Source: Phragmites australis (taxonomy: Eukaryota > Streptophyta > Magnoliopsida > Poales > Poaceae). From it: 64,000 nt of DNA. The notes below the pieces were generated by a model. That model worked only from the letters and a program-made list of their open reading frames with translations, was not told the origin of the DNA and searched no databases. Location of the stretch: assembly GCF_958298935.1 (NCBI RefSeq), contig NC_084922.1:17796501-17860500 (forward strand), read 5' to 3'. Each line of letters begins with the position of its first letter. Positions within the stretch are counted from its first letter, which is position 1. Position numbers and translations under genes: made by a program. This document shows, in pieces, positions 11,042 through 22,266 of the stretch.

Positions 11042-12039
11042 GATTTCTTAGAGGAAAGAAAAGGAATCAAGGTTAATGATTTTCTTAAATCTACTAGTCG
11101 AACTATCCTGATGGTAGTGCACAAAATAGTACTTAGCAAAACTATAGAATATAGATACGTGTGAAGTCAACTGCACATTCTCAACCCGTTGAATAAAAGT
11201 TTCCATGTATTTAAGAAATTAGTACTCGTGCCTAAAATGAAAGAAAAATGAAAGCAACCAAGGTGAGCAAGGTCCAACCCAACCATGAGGCATGTTGTGA
11301 ATCAAAGCCTTCTTTACTTAATAATTTCTAATGTTTGACACTCCTGTTGTTTTCTTCTTAATTTTGAGGCAAAAAATGGGGGTGGGGTGGGGGGGATTTT
11401 TCCTTCTGAGATTAATTAATAAAGTATTTTAAGTCATTTTTCTCTCTCTCTTTTTAAAATAATTAGATCATTATTTTCCTCTCTTGACTCCACAAAGTAG
11501 TATCATATGGCTATTGTTAACATTAACACTAGATCATATGCACATATGTTAAAAAACTTCTAGGTTTGCGAGAGGAGAACTAAGGGTGTTTGGGAGGTGG
11601 GCTAAGGATGCGAACATATAACAAGCCAATTAAAGCTCTGGATATTGGATCGATCAACGCAACAAGAATTATGGTGGCCTCAGATCAACTGTTTGGAGGT
11701 AGCAAACAGCTTAATAGATCATAGTAGATGCAAGTTCTCGTGTGGTGGGGTCCTCAATTTATCTATCGCTTGACATTTAATTGTTCATATATCTTGTCAT
11801 TAATGCCATTCCTAGATTAAGAAATATTTGTTGGTTTATTGATTGCTGTTATGGATATGTGACATGATAATTCTTTGCAACCTGGTCACTTTCACTTCCC
11901 ATGTTTATGCAGTCTTCGTTCAGCTTCTTGGTCTCACATTTAATAGTGAGCAGAAGATAGAGCTTGGGATATTCACCAAAAAAATGTTCACGAAAATAGT
12001 GTAGATTGTTTCCCTTCCATAGAAACAAGACTATTTACA
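11042..12039. other. Non-coding stretch of the CACTA element
   Basis: No recognisable coding domain. The first part is AT-rich with a G-rich tract near 11380-11395. The latter part (about 11600-12040) may be intron belonging to the NHL-repeat gene fragment that follows, because it leads straight into that exon without an element border that I can see. Confidence 0.4.
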
Positions 12040-12252
12040 TTTTAGATTGCTACATTGCCATCCAGATTTTATTATTTTATTCGGCAACACCTTCCAGAAT
12101 GTATCCGATTCTCATATATCTTATGAAAATGGATCAAACAATGCAGATAGTAGACCAAAATTTCTTGCTGGTTCACCAGAATGGATCAAACATTTATGTT
12201 GCAGACGCTATGAACATGGCAATAAGAAAGATCAACGATACAGGTAAGCTAA
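12040..12252 (+). pseudogene. NHL-repeat protein exon fragment
   Basis: The plus strand reads SRPKFLAGSPE in one frame and then NIYVADAMNMAIRKINDTG in another, followed at once by a splice-donor-like GGTAAGC. This is the consensus of a plant NHL-domain protein exon (a beta-propeller repeat: GNIYVADTMNxAIRKI). Between the two parts about 25 residues of the usual exon are missing, with a frame change, so an internal deletion is inferred. No neighbouring NHL exon is found within the window. The fragment sits between two gene blocks of the CACTA element and in opposite orientation to them. It may be captured host DNA, or a remnant of a host gene disrupted by two CACTA insertions. Confidence 0.7.
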
Positions 12253-12510
12253 AATGAATTCTGGGGGTAGCATCCTAGGTTTGTTCTTTGATTTTCATAG
12301 AGCCATGGTAGGGAGGAAGAGGGCGCAAACCTTGACGACGACGACGGGGTGATGGAGACGGGTCGGGGGGCGACAGCGACGGGTGGACGGCGACGGATCG
12401 TGACGACGGGTGGAGGGTGACGGCGAACCCTAGCTTGCGCAGGCAAAAAAGACTTAGGCAAAACGAGACTGCGGACGTGGGGACTAGCTAGGGTTATATA
12501 CAAACAAGTC
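12253..12510. other. GC-rich stretch, possible 5' leader of the TNPA-like/Ulp1 gene
   Basis: This stretch is rich in GACGACGACGG-like words and contains an open minus-strand frame (12512 down to 12249) that is Pro/Arg-rich and of no known family. Its place directly inside a subterminal-type repeat array resembles the transcription start region of CACTA genes, so it could be an untranslated first exon. No TATA box was clearly identified. Confidence 0.3.
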
Positions 12511-12812
12511 ATAGGTGACGGGTGTTAATGTCACCCGTCACCTATAAGTATCACCCGTCACTTATTGTAACTAAAAGGTGACGGATTAAGAATATCACCC
12601 GTCACCTTTTAGTTCGACTCGGCCTGTACATATAAGTGATAGGTGATGAGTTATAAATGTCACCCGTTACTTATTGTAAGTAAAAGGTGACGGCTTATTA
12701 ATATTACCTGTCACCTTTTACTTAAGTGATAGGTGACGGTTTATAAATGTCACCTGTCACTTATTTCCTGTAAAAGATGACGGTTTATAAATATCACCCG
12801 TCACCTATTGTA
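12511..12812. repeat. Internal array of CACTA subterminal-type repeats
   Basis: Ten or so copies of AGGTGACGGGT / ACCCGTCACCT and variants (AGGTGACGGTTTATAAA, CACCTGTCACTTA) in alternating orientation, the same unit as in the array at 7228-7612. It is followed at 12813-12990 by AT-rich near-repeats of AATTCAAATTTGACATTAATATT. There is no CACTA-type terminus next to the array. The array therefore lies inside the element between the TNP2 gene and the TNPA-like/Ulp1 gene. Confidence 0.8.
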
Positions 12813-13102
12813 AGTAAAAAAATTCAAATTTGACATTAATATTACAAATTCAAATAACTTGAAACTTAAAATTCAATTTTGATATTAACATTAACAATTC
12901 AAATAACTTAAAAGTCAAATTTACCATTAATATTACAAATTTGTCATTAATATTACAAATTTCACACTGAAATTCAAATTTGTCGTTTTCGTGCTTTCTT
13001 GACATGGATCCCTTCGTTATGGTCGGGGTGGATGTATGAAGTTTTCTCGATCGGCGAAAGGCGTGGCACGACTGCAGTAGCAAAAGGGGGAATTTCATCG
13101 AA

Positions 13103-15661
13103 TTAATTGAACTCCTCCTCATCAACGACGTTTGCAACTTCGACGATGCGTCTTTTCCCAGCAAGAACCACATGGCGTTTTTTCTTTGTTGTGTCAGTCA
13201 CATAAAAGACTTGGCAAACATCTTTAGCGAGTACGAAGGGTTCAAACTTGTATCCGACATGTTTGAGATCAACGCTAGTGAACCCATACTTGCCATTAGT
13301 GACGCCCTTTGCCCCACGTACCCAACAGCACCGAAACAGGGCTACCTTGAATCCCAAGTAGTTCAGCTCCCAGATCTCCTCTATTTGACTGTAGTATGTG
13401 CCCCTCTGCATGTCGTTGTCATAAGCTTCTATACGGACACCACTGTTCTGGTATATGCTCTTCTTATCTTGGGCAACCGTGTAAAATGTGTATCCATTTA
13501 TATCGTACCCTTGATATGTCATAATTGTGTATATAGGGCTCGATGCTAGTTTTTTTATCAGAGCACTTGTAGGAGTACTCGATTGTCTAATTCGATCTCG
13601 GAACCAAGTCGTAAACCTTCGCATATGTTACCTCACAACCCAAGGATTCTCTTCAAGCAGCATCTGCTTGTGCTCATCGACATATCGGCACACTTCGCTC
13701 ATTTGTTGCAGCACGAGGAAATGAGCTTGGTCGTAAGCCTTCAAATCAGGAGTTATTGCCATCTTCCCCAAAACTCCCACACCTGCGAGCCTCCCCTCAT
13801 GGCGAGACTTAGGCACGCCAATTGGGTTATTTGGGTTAATGTAATTAACAGACCACTCCAATACCTCCTCTGTCGCGTAACCCTGCACGATGCATCCCTC
13901 AGGAAATGCTCGATTCCTTACGTACGACTTGAGAATGCCCATATATCTCTCGTATGGAAACATGTGATGCAAGAACACGAGGCCAAGATAGTGTATCCCC
14001 TTCATGAGGTGAGCAGTGAGATGTACCATGATATCGAAAAATGATGGTGGGAAATACACCTCAAGAATACATAGAGTCTCAAAGTGTCTTCTTTCTAGCT
14101 CCTCTAGCGAGTCTGGATTGAGCACCTTTTGTTCAATTGTATTGAAGAAAAAGCACAGGCTTAGGATAGCCGCGAACCTTTATTGGGAGGATGTTCCTAA
14201 TTGCTACCGCAAACAGTGACGTCATCATCACATGGCAATCATGGGACTTCATCATGGCGAAATTCATTTTTAGCTCTTTCATCGAGACAAGTCTTGCGAT
14301 GTTGGACGAGTAACTGGAGGGAACTTTCACACTGTGCAAGAACTCGCAGAATTCTTTTTTCTCCTACCTGGAGAGAGTGATAGCTGCTGGGGGTAGGTGT
14401 TTTCCTTTGTCCGTATCTTGTGCATGGAGCTTCGACCTTAAGCCCATTTCTTCAAGGTCATCTCGTGCGTTCTCATGATCCTTTCCTTTTCCATTCATTT
14501 GGAGCAATGTACCGATCAGACTCTCACAGATATTCTTCTTTACATGCATGTTGTCGATAGAGTGATGAACATCTAATTTTTCCCAATACTCTAGCTCAAA
14601 TAGTATTGATTTCTTGTTCCACATTACTAACTATTCATCATCCTTAGAGGATTGATTTCGCTTGCCAAGAACAACATTGATATTCTTAACCTGATTGTGG
14701 ACATCTTCCCTGCTGAAATACCTCGGAGGTAACGCTTTCTCCCTTGTGCCATCGAACTACTTGTCCATGCTTCGGTACGGATGTTTCCTGGGAAGGAAAC
14801 GTCGATGCCGCATGTATATTATTTTCTTTGAGTTGTTTAACCTCAAACTGCATGTGTCATCTAAGCAATGGGGGCATGCTTCACCTTTTCTTTTACTCTG
14901 ACCTGACAAGTTACAAAGTGCTGGCAGATCATTGATGGTGACGAACAACATAGCATGCAAGGTAAAGTACTCTTGCTTGTACTGATCCCAAACCTCGACG
15001 CCTTCCGACCAGAGTTTCTTAAGATCATCAACTAAAGGCCTAAGGTACACATCTATATCATTGCCAGGTTGTTTCGGTCCTAATATCAAGATCGATAACA
15101 TAATGTATTTCCGCTTGTTACAAAGCCAGGGTGGAAGGTTGTAGATCGACAATACAACAGGACAGGTGCTATGTGAGGTACTCATGTTACCGAATGGATT
15201 CATGCCATCCGTGCTCATAGCAAACCTAATGTTTCTCAATTCTTCGATGAACCAACCAAATGTGGAATCAACGGTTCACCACTGAGCGAAATCTGCCGGG
15301 TGCCGTATCATTGTTTTGTTCTTACGACCCTCCTTATGCCAACGCACCAATTAGGCCTCCTTTCTATTGGCAAACAGACGCTTTCGACGGGGAATTACAG
15401 GAAAATACCACACCACCTTCCTAGGACCACCTTTATTTTTCTTGCCTTCGTCCCCGTCACCATCATCATTTCTATGCTTATATTATGGGTTCCACACACG
15501 GGGTATTGATCCAACTTTGCATACTCTCCACGAAACAAGATACAATCCTGCTTACATGCATGTATTTTTTCTATTTCCAGTACTAAAGGACAAATTATCT
15601 TCTTCGCGTCGTAGATGCCCTCGGGCACCAAGTTCTCCTCTGGTAGTATGTCCCTTAGAAT
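13103..15661 (-). pseudogene. TNP2 transposase (CACTA), N-terminally truncated pseudogene
   Basis: Minus-strand translation gives, in order: the zinc-binding CPLxLExxKIHAC..CILFRGEY..CPVCG region (about 15661-15480); the catalytic core with STDGMNPFGNM, NLPPWLC, GPKQPGNDIDVYLRPL, FVTINDLPAL and CPHCLDDT (15239-14757); VHHSIDNMHVKKNICESLIG (near 14560); the DUF4218 region with YFPPSFFDIMVHLTAHL (14125-13628); and the DUF4216 region with RGTYYSQIEEIWELNYLG (13624-13103), ending EEEFN and TAA at 13103-13105. The first readable residues are ILRDILPEENLVPEG; everything upstream is lost at the junction with a retrotransposon LTR. Several frame breaks separate the blocks, so it is not functional. 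TNP2 is the cut-and-paste transposase of CACTA elements. Confidence 0.9.
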
Positions 15662-18265
15662 ATGTGTTTTTTCAAAAAAATTATCCTCTTTTACTGTTAG
15701 CCTAAACTTGTAGCGGAAAATAAATTAACGGATTTTTCACAATAAAAATCCTAAATATGCTAGGCTCAAGTAGTGCACAATCACCATAAATAAGTGTGAA
15801 AGTTACAATCCTAAGGTGACAAAAATTATTCAATTCTAGCAAAATATATGTAAGAAAATATTAATTGAAAAACAATAAAAACACCGTTAACCGGAGTATC
15901 CGGGTTAATCCGGATACTCCAGGTTGTACAGTTTCGGAATGTCCAAGTAAATTTAGAATCTTCGGGTTCTATACAAAAATGAGCTCGAAACTGAAATTAA
16001 ACAATGGGTAAAGAGTTCTAGCTCAAACCAAATGAAATTGTGTGTTCCAAGTGATGATTTCAAGTAGATCCACGGAGAACCTACAATCAATTTCACACGA
16101 GCAAGTAGATAGAGCAAAATGCACAAATATTAAGTAAGAACACAAAAACATGAAAATAAGAGAGGAGACATGCGATTTGTTTCCCCAAGTTCGGACACCT
16201 CCTCTAGAGGTTCCTATGTCTCCGTTGAGGGGCTCGGTCACACTTGAGCCAGCTTCTCAACCCTTTTTCTCTCTAAGCTCGGTCACACTTGATCTTGCTT
16301 CCACTCTTGATTTCTTCCCTCGCGGAGGCAAAATCGAAGCCTTCACAAACTTCCCACGGCACACCACAACATTGGGTGCTCGCTGGCGATGCCTAGCCGC
16401 CTAGGAGCCCAAAGCTCCAAGAGTAACAAACATGACGATGAATTTCTTATCGATGAACTCGAGTGCTCAAGAATAAATTTTAGCTCACTAACACTCAATC
16501 TTTCAATCTCTCAACCCAACTCACTTTGCTTCTCAAATCTCTCACTAAAATGGAATGGGAAGTAGTTCTTTTGGCTCTAGAGATGTATTCTTTCGTGCCC
16601 ATGCAGCTGCTCCAAAGGATGGGATGAGGGGGGGGGGGTATTTATAGCCCACTTAAAAAAACTAGTAGTTACAGGCTTCTCTGGCCTAACTCGGGGTATC
16701 TGGGTTAACCCGGAAACTCCGGGCTGGTATAGGAACGCTTAATCCAGAACCCTGGCCGAAACTCAACCCAGAGACTCCGGAAAACCCAGAGTACCCGAGT
16801 CCACCCGGAGACTCCGAGTAAACTAAACAGCCCCAAACCGAGACTTCCCCTCAGAACCTTACCCAGAGATTGCGGACAACCTGGAGAATCCGGGTTAACC
16901 CGGAGTATCCGGGTTCAGCACAGCTGGCCCTCTAAAAACGACGATAACTTTTGATCCTGAAGTCCGATTTCGACGATTTTAGACTCTATGGAAAGCTTAT
17001 TCAGTGGGATACACATCCCAACTGAATTCATGACCTCAAACACATTTGATCAAATTAGTAACACTCTGAAACTAAATTCGGACACTTCCACATTTTCCGC
17101 ACTGGAATTTCTAAAAAGAACTCTCACTTGTGTTTGGTTAGAAACTCTTGAGCACTGAGACAAGACAATTAGCTCTATATTGCATCCCTCTTAATAGTGC
17201 GGCATACCTATACTCAAATTCAAAGATAAAACTCGTTTGAACAACTTTGAGCCGTTGAATAACTTTCAAGTACCGCTTCTTTCATTCAAACCTTGAGGGT
17301 TGCTAACTTTCATATATTATTCACTCCATCTCTTCTTGATATTCATATGATTGATACGAATAACTCATAGCTTCCCATGGACTCACACGGTCCATTCGCG
17401 TAAAGCCTTCACTCGCTCTTCACCACCGTCTTGGTCCTTCGGCGCCAAGCCATTTGCTTGCCCTTCACCGCCAGATGGTCCATCGCAGCCGAGTCTTGCT
17501 TGCCCATCACTGTCTTGCCATAGAAAACCACTTTGTATTAGACATCCTCAAGAATTCACTTTATTAAATATGGAGTCCACTCTTGTTCTTCACTCTTGGC
17601 ATATATGATTCAATTTCAACATGTGACTTCTTATGGATCCTAACCCCAACTCACTCTCAAGAACAAAACACATAAGTTAGTTCATAAAACCTAATTGATA
17701 ACTTTTGTACCTTAAGTTACTTGATCTCCACACGTAACTTATTAGCCTTCATGCATATTATCAATCTTCATATAGAACCTAAGTCCACTCATTCTCAAGC
17801 ACATAGCACATGTGTTAGTTCATAAAACTCTATTGATAATATCATACATTTAGTTACTTGATCTCCACAAGTAACTTAATCTTCAAGTTTATTGTTAATC
17901 TTATTGAGCTTTTCCTTCTCCTTATGAGCATCACTAGGAGCTCAATGACAACGATGCATTTCTTTTGTTCTCATGGCATTTCTCAGGAAATCCATGATTC
18001 ATCATGTATGCATCTCCTATGAAATAACCTAATAACGATTCTTAACACAATTGCTAGTCCATAGGTATTGTCATCACTTACGCAAGCATCACCTAGAGCT
18101 CATTCATCTTGATGCATTTTAAATATCCCCATTCACCTAGAGCTCATGCATATCTTTCAATGCATTACCTATGAAACAACCTACTAACAAACTCAACATC
18201 ATTGTTAGTCTATAGGTATTGTCATTAATTACCAAAACCACACATAAGGACCAAATGCACTTTCA
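15662..18265 (-). repeat. 3' LTR (left copy) of the SIRE-like element
   Basis: It aligns over its length with the right LTR at 24632-27046. It is longer because the right copy lacks about 200-260 bp corresponding to roughly 16614-16830 here. It contains a run of GGs followed by TATTTATAGCCC at 16639-16650, i.e. a TATAAATA box on the minus strand, and many copies of a palindromic unit like CCGGAGACTCCGGGTT. The outer end (first ~40 bases of the right copy) is missing and the LTR abuts TNP2 coding sequence at about 15662. Confidence 0.85.
16639..16646 (-). promoter_or_regulatory. TATA box of the SIRE-like LTR
   Basis: On the minus strand the sequence reads GGGCTATAAATACCCCC, a good TATA box at the place expected for the U3 promoter of an LTR. 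It is absent from the right (5') LTR because of a deletion there. Function is inferred from position only. Confidence 0.55.
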
Positions 18266-18279
18266 ATCTCCCCTATTTT
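18266..18279 (-). other. Polypurine tract next to the 3' LTR
   Basis: Minus-strand AAAATAGGGGAGAT directly precedes the LTR start TGAAAGTGCA. This is the normal position and composition of the plus-strand primer of reverse transcription. Confidence 0.75.
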
Positions 18280-21200
18280 GGTAATTGATGATAATCTCAC
18301 TAGATGATTATATTTGAAAAATTTGAAGTTCTAAGTATACATATAATTCGAAGATGAATGTATACAAAGAACAAATTTTGGAAACATCAAACATCACAAA
18401 GATATTTGAGATTACCAAAACTAGTTTTACTAGCATCAAACACCACAAAGGTTTTGATATTAGTAGAACTGAATATGTATAAAGCAAACCCCCCCACAAT
18501 CTATGCATGTGTGAATGAATCTTGAATATCATTGCATATATTGTTTATCTCAAATTTTGGATGGAGTTTCTTTTATACATATGAAGCAAGCATGACAAGG
18601 TATATATCAAGATGAAAATGAATATGCTCATGCAAAGCAAAGCGTTTTCAACAAAGAGGTTTCATGGATTTGCTTTTGAAACTCCCCCAATTGACATCCA
18701 CATTACAAACATAAGGGATTACAAATTCTCCCCCATGAGCAAATAATTTCCCCCATAAGCAAAATCCTCTTACAAAATATAACATCTAGTCCAAATTCTC
18801 CCCCAATTGACATCAATACCAAAATGGAATCATCGAAACGAATTCTCCCCCAATTAACGTCAAATTGGTAAGAATTATGGAGGACTTCCAAAAGAGAATT
18901 TTTCTAAAGCACGCTAGCTCTATCCCACAAAAGGAATCATCGAAAGCTAGTGTAAGACCATATATAGTATAAACTTCTCATGATATGTATGTTTCTCATA
19001 ATTTGAGTTAAACCAAATACACTTATCCAATTATAAACTATGTGAGGAGAGTAAACTACACAATAGATCAAAGGGGGATCAAAGAGATGCCAAATTAGAT
19101 TTAAAAAAGAATACTGATTCCAATTCAAGCATGAGATGCCAATTGAAAGTACAAAGCATTCTATTGAAAAGAGATACCAATTCCAATTGAAATAGATATC
19201 AATTGAAACAAATTCAATTGAAGGCAAATCAAGCATGAGTCCGAAATAAATATCCAAAGCACAAATGTAATGGATTAGGCTCAAAGATGAACATAGCAAA
19301 ATAGTTGACATTATAACGAATTTCGCGTTTATCACAAAGTGTCAACATCTCATAAGCTTATATGTTCGACAAAGTCATTTAAAATGGACTACAAAACACA
19401 AGCAAAAGATTTTGCAATTTTCATCAAAATTGCATGTAGTAGCAACTCAAGCATTAGATATGAAATCTTTTGCATATTGAGATTGGATGAATCATAAACA
19501 TGATTATAGAGTTCCCATAAAAAGATGCTACTTCACATTGCTCATATTTGCAATAAAGAGATTTTTAAGCACTTGCAAGAAAAACACATTTTTGCAAGTC
19601 ATTTTCATGCTATGATGCAATCTACATAAGATTGAATCTTTGAAATTAAATGCATGAATTAAGAACAAATTACTTGATCTCGATAGCTTGTTTATCTCGT
19701 TAATTTGTTCATCCTTGCTTGGCATTATTTTGATATGATCCTTCCTTTTCATACCAATTGAAATTGAAGGAGATGATCTTCTTTATAGATACCAATTGAA
19801 ATGTAAATATCATCTCCATGAATTCCAATTGAAATAATCTTCTATTTCAAAGGACCTTCATTATGATTAATCCAAACATCCAATACATCTTTATTATACC
19901 TAAACTCATTCAAGTACAATTTGGTCCCAAGCTCATTGGCTCCGAAGAGGTTAGCAAAACTCACCACATAGAGTAATCTCTCCCATAAATTTGTGCACAT
20001 TGATATGACATGAAAATGATAATAATTGAACCTCATACTAATAGAAAGATATCAATTGAAAATATATACCGAATGAAGGTATATACCAATTAAAATAAAA
20101 TAAACGCTTTATGCACATTTTAGACAATAAAAGAACTTGAGAGAGGATTACTCTAAATGTAGGATCAAAGAAGTAAACATACTATCGATCTCAACATTTA
20201 AGTCAAACAAGCATGCTTGTCACTTTCAAGATCAAAAAAGATATGATTTAGACAAAAATATCATATAAGACTTTAAGATACCAAATAAAAGACAAAATAG
20301 CAATAATGATGTCTAAATTACATTTAAGACCAAAAGATTAACAAATGATCATTCACAAAGTTCAACAAGTGAACTAAGTGAAGATTGAGGATATAGAGAC
20401 ATGAAGAAGTTCCAAATATACTCAAAAACTTATCTCAAACAAGTATATTGAACATGATACAAGCATTGAGATAGCAAGCTTCCAAAAACTCCAAAAAGAA
20501 AAGTTTCCTTAAAGAAACCAATATTCTTAATCATAGGAGTTAAATGAGGTCTTTTGCAAAGAAAGAAATCACTGGGAAGCAAAAATTGAAACAAAGATAA
20601 TCAATAAGGATTACCACTTGTATTACTACCAATTGTAACAAAACAATGGTATATGGAGATTTCACAAGTTGGTAACTGCAATAAGGCATGGATCAACTTT
20701 CTTTCAAGAAGCATGAGAAGAAAGATTTTAGAAATTAAACATCATGCTTTCAAAAACATTATTCACAAAGTCAACTACTACAAATAAACACATAAAAAAC
20801 CATAGTTGATTTGATCCTAATGATAAATGATTCAAATTAAAATCTTGAGATTAAAAGATCACTAAAGAATTATCAAGAATCTCAAGTTTCAATTTGGAAC
20901 CAAATGTGGATCAATTAATAGATTCATGCAAAATTGAGCTTTATATGAGCTTTTTATACCGCATAAATAATAGATAAGCAATTATATCAATTTTAAGTGG
21001 TATTTCTCAAATGTTCATAATTTATTGGTGTTTATGATGCACAAAATATAATACTCCCCTATAATGTGATAATCTATTAATATCTCCAAAAGAGCCAAAG
21101 AAACTTCAATGAGACGAATAAGCTCACATAAGGCTCAAAACCACAATCAACACATAAAAGTGTAATGCATCCTACACATACTAGTTATATGATTTACACA

Positions 21201-22266
21201 TACTAGTTGGCAGGAAAAGCTAGATGCACTAGAAATAAATTCATAGCACACTTAGCAAGCAATCAAGACATGTATGGATATATAAAATAGACATGACAAG
21301 ATTGCAATAAAGTCTACACATGCTAGGATAAGCATAAACTCTAAAATAAGCATAGATATATAACCTACACATGCAAAGAGCTAGAAACTTTCAGAATCTG
21401 GAACTTCCGGATACAACCCGGAGCTTCCAGTTTCTATCAAACCCGTATATTCCGAACTGACCCGGATACTCCGGGTTCTGAAGCACTCGGAGATTCTGGC
21501 CTGACTCGGAACATCCGGGTTCTGGAGCATTGCAAAAAAGTGTAGAACAAAGAATCTATCACAAGGATGTAAACTATGAATTTAAAGATATTGTAATAGA
21601 GAGTTACCTTCATAGAGTGACAATGAATTATAATATGTATAATTCAACAAAACTTGGCTCTTTAATCAATTAGATAGCTCTTCAAAAAATTAGCCAAGTC
21701 TCCAATGCCGACTCCCATTGATATCCTTGAGGATGTTCATTTCCCAAGAGACTCAAGATGTGAATTTGCTTGGCAATCTAATATGTGAGAAGCTTTATTG
21801 GGTATAAGCTCTTGTATTTGAATGAAGTGTGTCTTTATTTGACTTGAGCTTGATTCTTCACACTTCATTTCGTGGGATGTGATTGAGTTCATTTTCCATA
21901 GCCATCACCAAGTATCCATCACCTATATTATTGGCAAAATCTTGCTCTACTAGAGAAACATTAAAAGCATCATATTACACCAAGTATGAATTTTGCTCAA
22001 ATTTTATCTAGCCACCTTCATGTGCTCACAAAAAAAAAGAGCATTAACACCTATGCTAAGCTAAGTAGCTAGATAGCTCAAGTTAGATACTTGTTACCGA
22101 GATGTCATTGAAGATTGAAATAAATCAAGAATCTTCATACTTGGCACCCTTTCCATAAAAGATTAGAAATATAGCTTGAAAGGAGAATTGATATGAGATA
22201 TACAAGAAAAAGTTCTTCTCAAGTGAGGCAAGTCTTCAATACAACTCCAAGTACCTATTTAGCAAA
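18280..22266 (-). other. Long AT-rich non-coding interior of the SIRE-like element
   Basis: Four kilobases with no recognisable protein domain on either strand. Recurrent words include CTCCCCCAATTGACATC (near 18685, 18800 and 18845) and ACCAATTGAAAT (many copies between 19130 and 20090). Near 21400-21530 the CCGGATACTCCGGGTT-type motif of the LTRs reappears several times. This region occupies the place where pol would lie in an autonomous element. Confidence 0.6.

Larger units (their letters stand above)
7212..15661 (-). mobile_element. CACTA (En/Spm) transposon with TNPA-like, Ulp1 and TNP2 genes, truncated
   Basis: The left terminus is CACTACGTGAAAAAGGG at 7212, followed by a dense array of GTGACGGGT / ACCCGTCAC repeats to about 7612. 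All element genes lie on the minus strand: TNP2 transposase (15661 to 13103), then the TNPA-like plus Ulp1 gene (11041 to 7851). The matching right terminus is missing because TNP2 is cut off at 15661 where a retrotransposon LTR starts. An internal array of the same repeats at 12511-12812 sits between the two gene blocks. This may be an internal regulatory array, or the scar of two related elements joined together; the sequence does not decide. A fragment of a host NHL-repeat gene lies at about 12040-12252. Confidence 0.85.

Noticed and set aside
13172..14044. Plus-strand open frames at 13.2-14.0 kb
   Set aside because: Antisense shadows of the TNP2 DUF4216 and DUF4218 regions.
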